A stretch of 57,060 nt of DNA from Planctomycetota bacterium (GTDB lineage Bacteria > Planctomycetota > UBA1135 > UBA2386): positions 1 through 57,060 of the forward strand of contig JALORC010000032.1 in the NCBI GenBank assembly GCA_025459175.1. The letters run 5' to 3'. Each line of letters starts with the position of its first letter. Position 1 is the stretch's first letter. Positions 26,122 through 35,061 of this stretch are shown here, piece after piece. The translations under genes were made by a program, and so were the position numbers. The notes under the pieces were generated by a model. It saw nothing but the letters and a program-made list of their open reading frames with translations. It was not told where the DNA came from and did no database searches.

Positions 26122-26131
26122 GCGCGGACGC

Positions 26132-28942
26132 TCACTTCGCTGCAGGCAGCGGCCGGCCGGTCTTCTGCAGCGAGCTCTCGAGGAACGATCGGTAGCTGGC
26201 GAGCCACGCGTTCGGGCCACCGCTGAGCACGTGCTCGACGATCGCTTTGCCGGTGTTCGGATCGACGCTGACGTAGGTCGGCGTCGTCGTGCGCCCCGCG
26301 ACCAGGTCCTGGCGCAGCTGCAGATGCCGCTTCCATTGCGCCGCCGGGATGGCGGCCTCGTTGTCCATGTGCAAGCGCGCCTCGACGAAGTGTTGCTGCA
26401 GCAGCGGTACGATCACCGGGTCCGGCAGAATGCCCTTCTCGACCATGCGGCAGTTGGAACAGGTGAAGCCGGTGAGATTGACCAGCACCAGCTTGCCCTG
26501 CGCCTTCGCCTTCGCGGCCGCGGCCTCGTAGTCGTCGACCAAGAGCTCGTGGCGAGCGGTCGGCTTCTCGTGACCATCCTTGCCGGGGATCTCGGCCAGC
26601 GAGTAGGCCGGTGCCAGCGCGTTCATCACGAAGTCGAGCTTGTAGCCGAGCGCGCCGTAGACGCAGTAGGCGGCGAACGCGAGGCTCAGCAGACCACCGA
26701 CCCGGCGGCCCTGGCCGATCGCTGTGCGCGGCACGAGGCCCCACAGATAGACGGCCAACACCACGAAGATCAGCGTCCAGGCGCCGAAGAACACCTCGGT
26801 CGGCATCCAGTGCAGCTGCAGCACGTATTCGGCGTTGGAGAAGAACTTCAGCGCCGCCGCCAGCTCGATGAAGCCGAGCGTGACCTTCAGCGTGTTCATC
26901 CACTCGCCGCTGCGCGGCAGCGAGCGCACGCGCCCCGGCAACAGCGCCAGCAGCACGAACGGCAGCGCCATCGTCAGCCCGAACACCGCCATGCCGACCG
27001 TCGGCCGCAGGCTGTCCCCGGACTGCACCGCCGGCAACAGCAGCAGCGCCACCACCGGCGCCGTGCAGGTGAACGACGAGATCACCAGCGTGGCGCCCAT
27101 CAGCAGCACACCGGTGAGCCCACCGGCGCCGCGCGACTTGCCGGCGGCATCGACCAGGAACCGCGGCGGCTGCAGCGTGAACAGGCCGAGCAGCGACAGC
27201 GCGAACACCAGGAAGGCGCCGCCGATGATCACGTTGGTGATCCAGTGCGCGGCGAACGGCACGATGCGCTCGCCGATGACACCGGCCAAGGCACCGATCA
27301 GCGCGAACATGCCGATGATGCCGAGCCCGTAGGTCAGCGCCAACGTCAGCACCTTGCCACCGCGCGCATCCGCCTGCTTGGTGAAGAAGCTGAACGTGAT
27401 CGGGATCATCGGATACGTGCACGGCATCACCAGGGCGAACAGCCCACCGCCGATGCACGCCAGGATCAGCTGCCACCACGAACCGCCGATCGGGTCGTCG
27501 GGCGCGGTCGCGCGCGCCGCCCCCGCCTCGATCGTGACCGCGACCTCGAACTCGACCTCACCGGGCGGGTCGCACGAGTTCGCGTCACACAGCTGGTAGT
27601 CGAACGTGCCGCGGATCACGACCTCACCCGGCTTCGCATCGGCCGGCACCAGCAACGGCTTGGTCACGCGGAACGTGTGCGGCAGCGGGAACGTCTCGAC
27701 GCCGAACGCTTGCTTGCTCTCGCCCGGCGGCACCACCGCGTCGCCGGCCGACTTCAGACCACCGAGCTGCAGCTTCTCGTCCTTCAGCTCGACCGGGATG
27801 TTGGTCGTCTCCTTGGTGCCGTACGCATGCCACAGCTCGTCGACGACGACCTCGAGCACCAGCGTGACACTCTCTCCCGGCCGCGCCGGGTTCGGTTGCA
27901 CCGCTGCGCCGAGGCTGAGCTTGCCGTCCGCGGCCTGCACCTTGGCGCCGCCCTTCGGCTCCTGCGGCGCGACCTTCGCCGGCGCGTCGCCAACACTCGC
28001 CGCGCGCACGGCCCCCGCTTCGACGGTGACCTTGACCTCGAACTCGATGTCGGCGGGCGGCGCGCACGAGTTCGCATCACACAGCTGGTAGTCGAACGTG
28101 CCGCGGATCACGACCTCGCCCGGCTTCGCATCGGCCGGCACCAACAGCGGCTTGGTGACGCGGAACGTGTGCGGCAGCGGGAACGTCTCGACGCCGAACG
28201 CTTCCTTGCGCTCGCCGGGCGGCACCACCGCGTCGCCGGCCGACTTCAGGCCACCGAGCTGCAGCGTCTCGTCCTTCAGGGCGACCGGGATGTTGGTCGT
28301 CTCCTTGCTGCCGTAGGCGTGCCACTTCTCGTCGACGACGACCTTGAGCACCAACGTGACCTGTTCGCCGGGTCGCACCACACCGGGCTGCACCGAGGCA
28401 CCGAGGCTCAGGTTGCCGTCGGCGGCCTTCACCATGGTCGGCGCCGCCTTGGGCTCCTGCGGTGCAGCCCCGCCAGCGACCTTCAGCTTCGCCGTGAACT
28501 CCGCCTTGCTCGGCGCGAGGCACATGTTGGCGTCGCACAGCTGGTAGTCGAGCAGGCCGGTCACACTCGCCTCCGGCTCGGCGAAGCCGGCCACGACGCG
28601 GAAGCGTTGCCGCACCTCGAACCGGTTGGGCAGCGGCCAGGTCTCGACACCGAACGTCGTCTTGCGGTTGCCGGTCGGCACCACGGCGTCGCCGACCAGC
28701 TCGAGGCCGGTCCGCTGCACGTTCTTGCCCTTGAGACCGACCGGGATGTTGGTCGTCTCCTTGGTGCCGTAGGCGTGCCAGCCGGGCGCGACCTTGGCCG
28801 CCAGCACCAGCTCGACCTCGGCGCCGGGGGCCGCCGTCGCCGGCTCGAACCTGGCCTCCAGCGTCAACTTGCCTTGTGCGAACAGCGGTGCTGCCAACAG
28901 CAGCAGCACGAACAACGAGAACCAGCGTGAGCGAGCGTCCAT
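26132..28942 (-). CDS. dsbD: Thiol:disulfide interchange protein DsbD with three N-terminal domains
   Basis: The protein has 936 residues, against ~570-700 for usual DsbD. After the signal peptide (1-23) come three DsbD-alpha-like domains with Cys pairs 136/141, 288/293 and 452/457 (each LDYQLCDANMC or FDYQLCDANSC). The membrane domain carries VMPCTYPMIPITF (Cys508) and ISSFTCTAPVVALLLLP, the two TM cysteines. A C-terminal thioredoxin domain has LTGFTCSNCRMVEKG (CxxC). All parts needed to carry electrons from cytoplasmic thioredoxin to the periplasm are present. Domains two and three are nearly identical (period 164 residues), so the triplication includes a recent duplication. It lies beside periplasmic thioredoxins that could be its clients. 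Confidence 0.92.
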   Translation of the reverse strand: MDARSRWFSLFVLLLLAAPLFAQGKLTLEARFEPATAAPGAEVELVLAAKVAPGWHAYGTKETTNIPVGLKGKNVQRTGLELVGDAVVPTGNRKTTFGVETWPLPNRFEVRQRFRVVAGFAEPEASVTGLLDYQLCDANMCLAPSKAEFTAKLKVAGGAAPQEPKAAPTMVKAADGNLSLGASVQPGVVRPGEQVTLVLKVVVDEKWHAYGSKETTNIPVALKDETLQLGGLKSAGDAVVPPGERKEAFGVETFPLPHTFRVTKPLLVPADAKPGEVVIRGTFDYQLCDANSCAPPADIEFEVKVTVEAGAVRAASVGDAPAKVAPQEPKGGAKVQAADGKLSLGAAVQPNPARPGESVTLVLEVVVDELWHAYGTKETTNIPVELKDEKLQLGGLKSAGDAVVPPGESKQAFGVETFPLPHTFRVTKPLLVPADAKPGEVVIRGTFDYQLCDANSCDPPGEVEFEVAVTIEAGAARATAPDDPIGGSWWQLILACIGGGLFALVMPCTYPMIPITFSFFTKQADARGGKVLTLALTYGLGIIGMFALIGALAGVIGERIVPFAAHWITNVIIGGAFLVFALSLLGLFTLQPPRFLVDAAGKSRGAGGLTGVLLMGATLVISSFTCTAPVVALLLLPAVQSGDSLRPTVGMAVFGLTMALPFVLLALLPGRVRSLPRSGEWMNTLKVTLGFIELAAALKFFSNAEYVLQLHWMPTEVFFGAWTLIFVVLAVYLWGLVPRTAIGQGRRVGGLLSLAFAAYCVYGALGYKLDFVMNALAPAYSLAEIPGKDGHEKPTARHELLVDDYEAAAAKAKAQGKLVLVNLTGFTCSNCRMVEKGILPDPVIVPLLQQHFVEARLHMDNEAAIPAAQWKRHLQLRQDLVAGRTTTPTYVSVDPNTGKAIVEHVLSGGPNAWLASYRSFLESSLQKTGRPLPAAK
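27551..28426 (-). repeat. Tandem 492-bp duplication inside dsbD
   Basis: Bases 28043-28426 and 27551-27934 encode almost the same residues (173-300 and 337-464), including GGLKSAGDAVVPPGE, FGVETFPLPHTFRVTKPL and PADAKPGEVVIRGTFDYQLC. The offset is 492 bases, 164 codons. Codon-level identity is also high, which indicates a young duplication or ongoing gene conversion. The more distant first domain is offset by 152 residues. Confidence 0.85.
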
Positions 28943-29130
28943 GGCGGGGCGGCGATGATACGAAGCGCCGCGAATTCGGCACGGTCGAGCCCACAGATGT
29001 CGGCCGCGCACCCGTCGAGGCGCCGTTGCCATCGGCGTGTCTCGGGCGCCATGCCCGATCCTGCTCGGACCGAGACCAACCTCCCGGCCCGCATACCGTT
29101 CGTGCGGCTGGCGTGCCGATCCAGGCGCCG

Positions 29131-29415
29131 ATGAATGCGTGGGCACAGCGACTGTTCGGGCTCGCCCTGGTGATCACCGGCGCGGTGCTGTGGCTGCGCG
29201 GCCACCTCGAGATCCCGACCCGGCGCGGCGATGCGATGACCCACCTGGTCGGGCTGTCGATGTTCTGCTTCGGCCTGTCGCCGGTGCTGGTCGGCGGCTC
29301 GCTGACCTGGGCCGCCGGCAAGCCGCACCTGATGAACAGTCTCGGCCTGCGCCTCGTGATCGGCGCCGGCATCAGCTGCATGGTGCTGGCGCTGCTGTTG
29401 GCGAAGCCGTCCTGA
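29131..29415 (+). CDS. Small membrane protein of unknown function
   Basis: The protein has 94 residues with three hydrophobic segments: FGLALVITGAVLWLRG, LVGLSMFCFGLSPVLVGGSL and LVIGAGISCMVLALLLA. No family recognised. The ATG at 29131 follows CAGGCGCCG; other starts upstream lack a leader. It lies alone between two minus-strand genes, divergent from dsbD, with 188 bases between that must hold both promoters. Confidence 0.5.
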   Translation: MNAWAQRLFGLALVITGAVLWLRGHLEIPTRRGDAMTHLVGLSMFCFGLSPVLVGGSLTWAAGKPHLMNSLGLRLVIGAGISCMVLALLLAKPS

Positions 29416-29433
29416 AGCGCTCGACTACCGGCG

Positions 29434-32319
29434 TCACCGCCGCGGGTTCAGGTGGATCTGCGTGATCGCGTCCTTCGCCGCCTTGGCGATGCCGGGATCG
29501 GCGTCCTGCGTCCACTCGATCAGGAACGGCAGCGCCTCCGGCATGCCGAGCGCGCCGAGCGAGGTGATCGCCAGCAGGCGCTGTTCGGCAGGCGCGCCGG
29601 GCTTGCTCTGCAGCAGCAGCTTCTCGACCGCGGACGAAGGCGAGGCGTCGAGTCCCTTGGTGATGCGGTCCCAGTACGACTTCTGCTCGTGCACGAAGCG
29701 GATCTTGGCGAGGGCTTCGTTCGCTGCCTGGCGCACCTCGGGCTCCTGGTGCTGAACCAGCTGCAGCAGTGCTGGCACTGCGTCGACCGCCAGCTTGTCG
29801 CCGAGGTAGCGTCCGATGGAGGCTGTGGTCTGCGGCTGCCTGGCACTCGGCAACAGGCGCAACACCGTGGCAATAGACAAGGAGCCTGCACCCATCCCGG
29901 CGTCCGCCGCCAGCCAGACGATCGTCTGGTGCTTGCTGTTCGTCAGCACCTCGTAGTCCAGCGGCGGCTTGCTGCCCCGCAGTGAATCGAACGCGAACCG
30001 AGCCATGTCCGCGTCGTCGCCCGTGAGCATGAGCTCGAGTTGCGGACGGATCGCGGCCAGATCCCGCTTGCCGAGATACTCCACCACACGTCGCGCCGGT
30101 ACCGAACTCGCCAACGCGCTGCGCAGCCAACGATGCAGCGGGCCATCCAGGTCCTCTTCCGCGGCGATGCGCGTGGCCATCGCCTCCTGCCACGACGATG
30201 AACGCGAACGCACGATCCCCTGGGATCGAGAGGTGACCACGGAACCGACATGGAGAGTCGACCGCTCGGCCAGCGCCATCAGGAGCGGCGTCGTGGGCAC
30301 GCGCTCGGGATCGATGCCATCGAAGGAGACACCCGCCTCGAAGACCTTCGCGCCGCGAACGAACGCGATCAGCTCTGCTTCCGTGAACCCGTGCGGCGGA
30401 TCCGGCTGGTCCATCAGCAAGTAGCCGAGCGGCGAGATCGGCTTTGCATCCTTGGCGGTCGCATAGGCGTGACGAGCAGCTGGCAGCATCTCCTTGCCCT
30501 CGCCGATGCGCGCCAGCGTCGCCGTGTCATGCATCGACAGCAGCGCCAGGTAGAGCCGGCTCTTCGATTCTGAGGCGACTTTCTCGTTCTCGGCATACTG
30601 GCGCAGCGCCGAGCGCACCGGCTCCGCCTGCGTGCGGCGACCGAGCTGCAGCAGGTGCTCGCTGAGTTCCAAGTCCTTGTCCCGCTCGGCTTGAGCCAAC
30701 AGCCACGGCACGGCGTCCGGATTGCCCGTCCGAGCCACCAGGGTGGTGAGCCACTGCAGCTTCCCGAGGCGGACCGCCATCTCGGTCTTGCCGACGAGCA
30801 GCGGCAGCGCTTCCGGCGGCAGATCGTTTTTGAGAAGGCCTCTGGCGCCGTCTTCGAAATTCGCCTCGTCCATCTGGGCAAAGGCCTGCACCAGTCGCAA
30901 CGCCTGTGGTAGATCGATGCGGCCACTCAGATAGGCCAGCAGCCCGGTGTAGCCGAGCGGCTGCAACGCGATCAGGTCGTCGAGCATCGACCCGTCGAGG
31001 GACGACCCACAGGCACTGAGTGCCTGACGGACCCAGTGTTCGGAGCGAGCTGGCACCCCCCTCCGGGCCGCTGCCACCAGCCTTGGCCACAAACGCACCA
31101 CCACGTGCTTGGCGAAGAGGTTCTCCATGCCTTCCTTCTGCAGCTCCCGGGGCACTCCAGCGTAGTTCAGCGGCACGTCATCCCCGATTCGCCCGAGGTG
31201 ATCGACGAGGCAGTCGAAGCCCTCGGGTGTGATCTGAAGGCGCGGATTGGCGAGCGCGGCCAGCGCCGTTCGCACGACCTCCGGGTCGGTGCCGTTCGCG
31301 AGCTCACGCACCATCGCACACGCTCGTGACGCGGCGGCAGAGGACCACGGCACCACATTCCCACGTCCCCAAGGCAGGCTCCGCAGCACCCTGGCTCGCA
31401 GGGCCGGGCTGCGCCGTTGGACGGCGACCAGGAACACTTCCGGCGGCAACTCCTCCCAGTTGTTGCGGCCCTCGACCCAGCCCTGGTTCACGGTGAAAGG
31501 CGTCCCGCTGATTTCGAGGCCGGAGCGCGCGAGCTGCCAGAACACCGCTTCGCTCGGGTCCTCATTGAGCCACTGGATCACGAGATCCCGGAGCGTCGGC
31601 GCATGCCGAGCCGCCTGGGTCGCCAAGAGCACGCGGAACGCCTCGCTGCCGTCGCGATACGCCGCCTCCAACTGCGCCCGGGCGGCCGGCGACCCCAGGC
31701 GCCACAACACTCCGGCCAGGCCACGCAGCGCCTCGGTCCTGCTGTTCGTCGACGACAGGTCACCTGCAGCCTTGCCGGCGAACGTCGGCTTCCCGGCCGC
31801 CAGCGCCGCCCCGATCTCCGGCACCGCGGCCTCACCGAGCCATTCGACCTGCCGCCGCAGCTCGTCGTCCACGATGCCCGTGCGGGTATCGTCAGCGCCC
31901 TGTTGCGCGAAGTGCGCCTTGATCTGCTGCCCCAGCACCTTCTGCACCAGCTCGCGCGCCTTTGCACGCAGCGCTTCCTGCCGTTCGCGATCCTGCGGCG
32001 ACGCCGCGGTGACGTCGTCGAGCGACACCACCGCGCCCCCGCCCGCATCGGTGATCTTGCCCATCCAAACCTTCGCCTCGTCCCGCTTGCCGAGCTTCAT
32101 CAACAGCTCGACGAGCCGCAGCGTCGCCATCTCCTTCGCCGCCGCCGACAGCTTCCCGCCGTCGATCGCCTCCCTATAGAGCCGCTCGGCCTTCGCCAGA
32201 TCGCGCTCCTGCTCCTCGACCGCGACGATCGGCGCCAATTCCTGGCTCGGCGTCGTCTGCTGGGCCGCGAGCGCCCCGGCGCACACGGCGAACGTCAATA
32301 CGAGTGCCTTCGTCTTCAT
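29434..32319 (-). CDS. Secreted HEAT-repeat protein
   Basis: The protein has 961 residues. The signal peptide is MKTKALVLTFAVCAGALAAQ. An N-terminal TPR-like helix pair (EEQERDLAKAERLYREAIDG, MATLRLVELLMKLGKRDEAK) is followed by long alpha-helical repeats in HEAT style, clearest at the C-terminus (VPALLQLVQHQEPEVRQAANEALAK, RLLAITSLGALGMPEALPFLIEW, DPGIAKAAKDAITQI). Such proteins act as scaffolds; no catalytic motif is visible. It lies just downstream of the OmpR-type response regulator gene, with a direct-repeat operator candidate between them, so that regulator may control it. Confidence 0.7.
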   Translation of the reverse strand: MKTKALVLTFAVCAGALAAQQTTPSQELAPIVAVEEQERDLAKAERLYREAIDGGKLSAAAKEMATLRLVELLMKLGKRDEAKVWMGKITDAGGGAVVSLDDVTAASPQDRERQEALRAKARELVQKVLGQQIKAHFAQQGADDTRTGIVDDELRRQVEWLGEAAVPEIGAALAAGKPTFAGKAAGDLSSTNSRTEALRGLAGVLWRLGSPAARAQLEAAYRDGSEAFRVLLATQAARHAPTLRDLVIQWLNEDPSEAVFWQLARSGLEISGTPFTVNQGWVEGRNNWEELPPEVFLVAVQRRSPALRARVLRSLPWGRGNVVPWSSAAASRACAMVRELANGTDPEVVRTALAALANPRLQITPEGFDCLVDHLGRIGDDVPLNYAGVPRELQKEGMENLFAKHVVVRLWPRLVAAARRGVPARSEHWVRQALSACGSSLDGSMLDDLIALQPLGYTGLLAYLSGRIDLPQALRLVQAFAQMDEANFEDGARGLLKNDLPPEALPLLVGKTEMAVRLGKLQWLTTLVARTGNPDAVPWLLAQAERDKDLELSEHLLQLGRRTQAEPVRSALRQYAENEKVASESKSRLYLALLSMHDTATLARIGEGKEMLPAARHAYATAKDAKPISPLGYLLMDQPDPPHGFTEAELIAFVRGAKVFEAGVSFDGIDPERVPTTPLLMALAERSTLHVGSVVTSRSQGIVRSRSSSWQEAMATRIAAEEDLDGPLHRWLRSALASSVPARRVVEYLGKRDLAAIRPQLELMLTGDDADMARFAFDSLRGSKPPLDYEVLTNSKHQTIVWLAADAGMGAGSLSIATVLRLLPSARQPQTTASIGRYLGDKLAVDAVPALLQLVQHQEPEVRQAANEALAKIRFVHEQKSYWDRITKGLDASPSSAVEKLLLQSKPGAPAEQRLLAITSLGALGMPEALPFLIEWTQDADPGIAKAAKDAITQIHLNPRR

Positions 32320-32374
32320 GGTGGTATGGGACGCCGGCGCACCGACGCCCCCGTTCGCTGTCGATCAGATCCGC

Positions 32375-32391
32375 GTCAAGGTTCGGTCAAG
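32375..32391 (-). promoter_or_regulatory. Candidate response-regulator box (11-bp direct repeats)
   Basis: On the + strand GTCAAG at 32375 and again at 32386 are separated by 11 bases (GTCAAGGTTCGGTCAAG). The same arrangement recurs at 34979-34995. Two half-sites spaced by one helical turn are typical for PhoB/OmpR-family regulators, and such a regulator is encoded here. The site lies 56 bases upstream of the HEAT-repeat gene start and overlaps the last codons of the regulator gene. Confidence 0.5.
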
Positions 32392-33085
32392 CCTCCGGCT
32401 CCTCGACCAGCCGGTAGCCGACGCCGTGCACCGTCAGCAGGAAGCGCGGCTGCTTGTGGTCGACTTCGACCTTCTGCCGCAGATTCAGCATGTGCGTGTC
32501 GATGGTGCGATCGCCGACGAACGCGCTGCCGCCCCACACCTGCTGCAAGAACTCGCTGCGCGGCACCGCGCGGCCCTGCCGCTGCCGCAGCAGCCGCAGC
32601 ATCGCGGCCTCCTTCGGCGACAGCGCGTGCGTCTGCCCGTCGCGCACCACGGTGAACGCGGCGAGATCGATGCGGACCGCACCGAGCACGAACTGCTCGA
32701 CCAACGCCGCGTCGGGCCGTTCGCGCCGCCGCAGCATCGCCTTCACCCGCGCCAGCAGCTCGCGCAGCGAGAACGGCTTGGTCACGTAGTCGTCGGCGCC
32801 GAGTTCGAGCCCGAGCACCTTGTCGCCTTCGTCGCCGCGCGCGGTCAGCAGCAGCACCGGTGTGTCGCCGTCGCGCGCCCGCAGCTCGCGCAGCAGTTCG
32901 AGCCCGCTCGGGCCCGGCAGCATCACGTCGAGCACGACGAGGTCGAAGCGCTGCCCGCGCAGCAGCGCGCGCGCTTCGTGACCGTCGGCGGCGGCGACGA
33001 CGGTGTAGCCGTCGCTGGCGAGCGCATCGGCGAGCCCCGTGCGCAGGGTGCGATCGTCCTCGACCAGAGCGATGCGGAAACTCAT
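32387..33085 (-). CDS. OmpR/PhoB-family response regulator
   Basis: The protein has 232 residues. The receiver domain has acidic Asp10-Asp11 (IALVEDDRTLR), the phosphoacceptor Asp in DLVVLDVMLPGPSGLELL, the Thr in LLLTARGDEGDKVLGLELGA and Lys in DDYVTKPFSLREL. The C-terminal winged helix has LSPKEAAMLRLLRQRQGRAV, TIDTHMLNLRQKVE and LLTVHGVGYRL. It is activated by phosphorylation by the adjacent kinase, whose gene overlaps its start by four bases (ATGA). Its likely DNA site is the 11-bp direct repeat found at both ends of this gene pair. Confidence 0.93.
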   Translation of the reverse strand: MSFRIALVEDDRTLRTGLADALASDGYTVVAAADGHEARALLRGQRFDLVVLDVMLPGPSGLELLRELRARDGDTPVLLLTARGDEGDKVLGLELGADDYVTKPFSLRELLARVKAMLRRRERPDAALVEQFVLGAVRIDLAAFTVVRDGQTHALSPKEAAMLRLLRQRQGRAVPRSEFLQQVWGGSAFVGDRTIDTHMLNLRQKVEVDHKQPRFLLTVHGVGYRLVEEPEA

Positions 33086-34944
33086 GGCAGTTGGGCCGGG
33101 GCGGGTGACCCCGGCAGCGGGAAGCAGAACGTGAAGCGCGCGCCGGGGCCGCCGTCCAGCGGGTCGCCGACGGACAGTTCGCCACCGAGCTTGTGCGCGA
33201 TCGTACGCGCCAGATGGAGGCCGATGCCGACCCCGGGTGTGCTGCCGTGCGCGTGGGCGCTGCCGCGCACGAACCGCGCGAAGATGCGCTCGCGTTCGGC
33301 CGCCGGCACGCCACAGCCGCGATCGCGCACATCGAGCACGGCGCGGCGGCCGCCTTCGCTGGATCGCAGCGTGACGTCGATGCGCTGCCCGGCGCGGCCG
33401 TACTTGTGCGCGTTGTCGAGCACCGCGACCAGCGCCTGCACGAACGCCGCCCGATCGAGCGGCAGCGTCACCGGCCCGAGTTCGTCGTGGCAGGCGACCA
33501 CGACACCGTCGCGTTCGGCGACCGGCGCGAACCACGCCAGCGTCTCGCGCACCAGCTCGCCGAGCTCGCTCGCGCGCAGGTCGTAGGCGCGTTCGCCGCG
33601 CTCGAGCCGGCCGAGGTCGAGCACGTTCTCGATCAGCAGCGACAGCCGCGCCGCCTCGCCGGCGAGCATCCGGTAGTAGTCCGCTTCGCGGCCCTTCGCG
33701 CGGCCTTCGGCCAGCATCTCGCCGAGCAGCCGGATGCCGGCCAGCGGCGTCTTCAGTTCGTGGGTGACGGTGGTCAAGAACTCCGACTGCGTGCGCACGG
33801 CGCGGACCTCGGCGCGGGCCCCGCGCAGCTGCACGACGATCGCGGTGCCGAGCGCGAACATCAGCACCAGCAGCAGCGCACCGAGCAGCAGCGGGCGCAG
33901 CCACGGCGGCTCGCGTTCCTGCTCGTCGCTCCTGCCGATGCCGCGCAGGCCCGGCACGCCGGCGAACGTGGTCTGCAGGTCCTCGGCCGGCAGCAGCGTG
34001 TACGGCGGCGGCAGCTCGAGCAGCGCGCCGTCGCGACCGGCCTGCGCGACCACCGCACCGAAGGTCGCGGGTGTCAGCAGCGCCACGTCGTGACCGCCGT
34101 CGTCGCGCAGCTGCCACCACAACAGCTCCGCCGGTTCGATGGGCGCGGTGTCGCGGTTCGCGGCAGCGATGCCGGTCGGCTGGCGCGGCGCGAGCTGCTG
34201 CCACGCCGCGGCGAGGCGCTGCAGCAGCGTGCGGCGCGCGACCACGGCGGCATGCTCGGCGGCCCAGGAAGGCGGGCTCGATGCGCCAGCCACCAACAGC
34301 TCCGGCAAGAACGGCCCGAGCTTGCCGCTCCACGGCGGCGGTGGCTCCGACCCGGCGACGAGACGCAACGCACCGGCGACCGCGGTCGCCAGCTCGGGAC
34401 GCGCCAGGTCGCCCGGACGCACGTCGGCGAGCAGCGGATCCAGCTCGATCTGCAGCGTCGCCACCCGCGCCACGGCACCGGCCCGGCGCGCCTGCCACGC
34501 CGCTGCCACGACCACCTGCAGCCGCATCGACGGCACCAGCGCGGCGGCGAGCAGTTCGTCGAACATGCGTTCTGCCCCGGCCACGTCGTGCGCCACGAAC
34601 TCGGCGGCAGCCGCGCGCGCGAGCCGGTCCTCGACGACGAGATCCCGATCGATCGGCGACGGTTGCGGCGCGAGCCAACCGGTGTCCTCGTGCGCGACGA
34701 CACCATCGGCGGTGACCAGCGCGCGCTGCGCCGATGGCACCAACGCGAACGCCGCACTGGTCGCCGGCGCCCGCTGCACGATGCGCTCGGCGAGGGCCTG
34801 CGCCCGTTCGTGCTCGGCGGCCCGCAGCTGCTGCTCCATCGCCGTCGACCGCCACAGCAGGTAGCCGAGCGCCACGACGATGCCGGCGGCCGCGAACAGC
34901 AGCAGCATCGGCGCAGCGAAGCGGGGGCGAGGGCGGGACGACAC
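33082..34944 (-). CDS. Sensor histidine kinase
   Basis: The protein has 620 residues from a GTG at 34944; a TTG at 34983 and an ATG at 34908 are alternatives, the last of which would remove the basic leader before TM1. TM1 is at about 12-32 and TM2 at about 349-373, with a 300-residue extracytoplasmic region that has no recognised sensor fold. The HisKA box is FLTTVTHELKTPLAGIRLL (phospho-His about 395). N, G1 and G2 boxes follow: LDNAHKYGRAG, DVRDRGCGVPAAERERIF and GVGIGLHLARTIAHKLGG. It phosphorylates the overlapping OmpR-type regulator. Signal unknown. Confidence 0.9.
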   Translation of the reverse strand: MSSRPRPRFAAPMLLLFAAAGIVVALGYLLWRSTAMEQQLRAAEHERAQALAERIVQRAPATSAAFALVPSAQRALVTADGVVAHEDTGWLAPQPSPIDRDLVVEDRLARAAAAEFVAHDVAGAERMFDELLAAALVPSMRLQVVVAAAWQARRAGAVARVATLQIELDPLLADVRPGDLARPELATAVAGALRLVAGSEPPPPWSGKLGPFLPELLVAGASSPPSWAAEHAAVVARRTLLQRLAAAWQQLAPRQPTGIAAANRDTAPIEPAELLWWQLRDDGGHDVALLTPATFGAVVAQAGRDGALLELPPPYTLLPAEDLQTTFAGVPGLRGIGRSDEQEREPPWLRPLLLGALLLVLMFALGTAIVVQLRGARAEVRAVRTQSEFLTTVTHELKTPLAGIRLLGEMLAEGRAKGREADYYRMLAGEAARLSLLIENVLDLGRLERGERAYDLRASELGELVRETLAWFAPVAERDGVVVACHDELGPVTLPLDRAAFVQALVAVLDNAHKYGRAGQRIDVTLRSSEGGRRAVLDVRDRGCGVPAAERERIFARFVRGSAHAHGSTPGVGIGLHLARTIAHKLGGELSVGDPLDGGPGARFTFCFPLPGSPAPAQLP

Positions 34945-34978
34945 AGGCTCGCACGCTAGGCAATGCCTGCCGGCGGCT

Positions 34979-34995
34979 GTCAAGATTCGGTCAAG
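34979..34995 (-). promoter_or_regulatory. Candidate response-regulator box upstream of the kinase gene
   Basis: The + strand reads GTCAAGATTCGGTCAAG, two GTCAAG half-sites 11 bases apart, matching the copy at 32375-32391 in 16 of 17 positions. On the minus strand this supplies a TTGACA that could be a -35 element, with TAGCGT about 19 bases downstream, before the kinase start. This suggests autoregulation of the two-component operon. Confidence 0.55.
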
Positions 34996-35052
34996 CTGGA
35001 CCGCGTCACCGGCCTGACGATCGCCGTCGACGGCGGCTTCACCGCCCGGTGA
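34990..35052 (+). pseudogene. C-terminal scrap of a short-chain dehydrogenase (SDR)
   Basis: The frame VKLDRVTGLTIAVDGGFTAR ends at TGA 35050-35052. This is the standard carboxy end of SDR enzymes (…VTGQ.I.VDGG…AR). No upstream part of an SDR is present: the minus-strand kinase begins immediately to the left. The gene has therefore been deleted except for about 18 codons, probably when the two-component system or its neighbours were rearranged. Confidence 0.6.
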
Positions 35053-35061
35053 GCGCTTCGA

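Noticed and set aside
27551..28426. CRISPR-like or satellite repeat
   Set aside because: The repeat is coding, with a period of 164 codons inside dsbD; no spacers.
26231..28930. Long + strand open frame opposite dsbD
   Set aside because: Low-complexity Arg/His/Gln-rich translation with repeats that only reflect the dsbD duplication.
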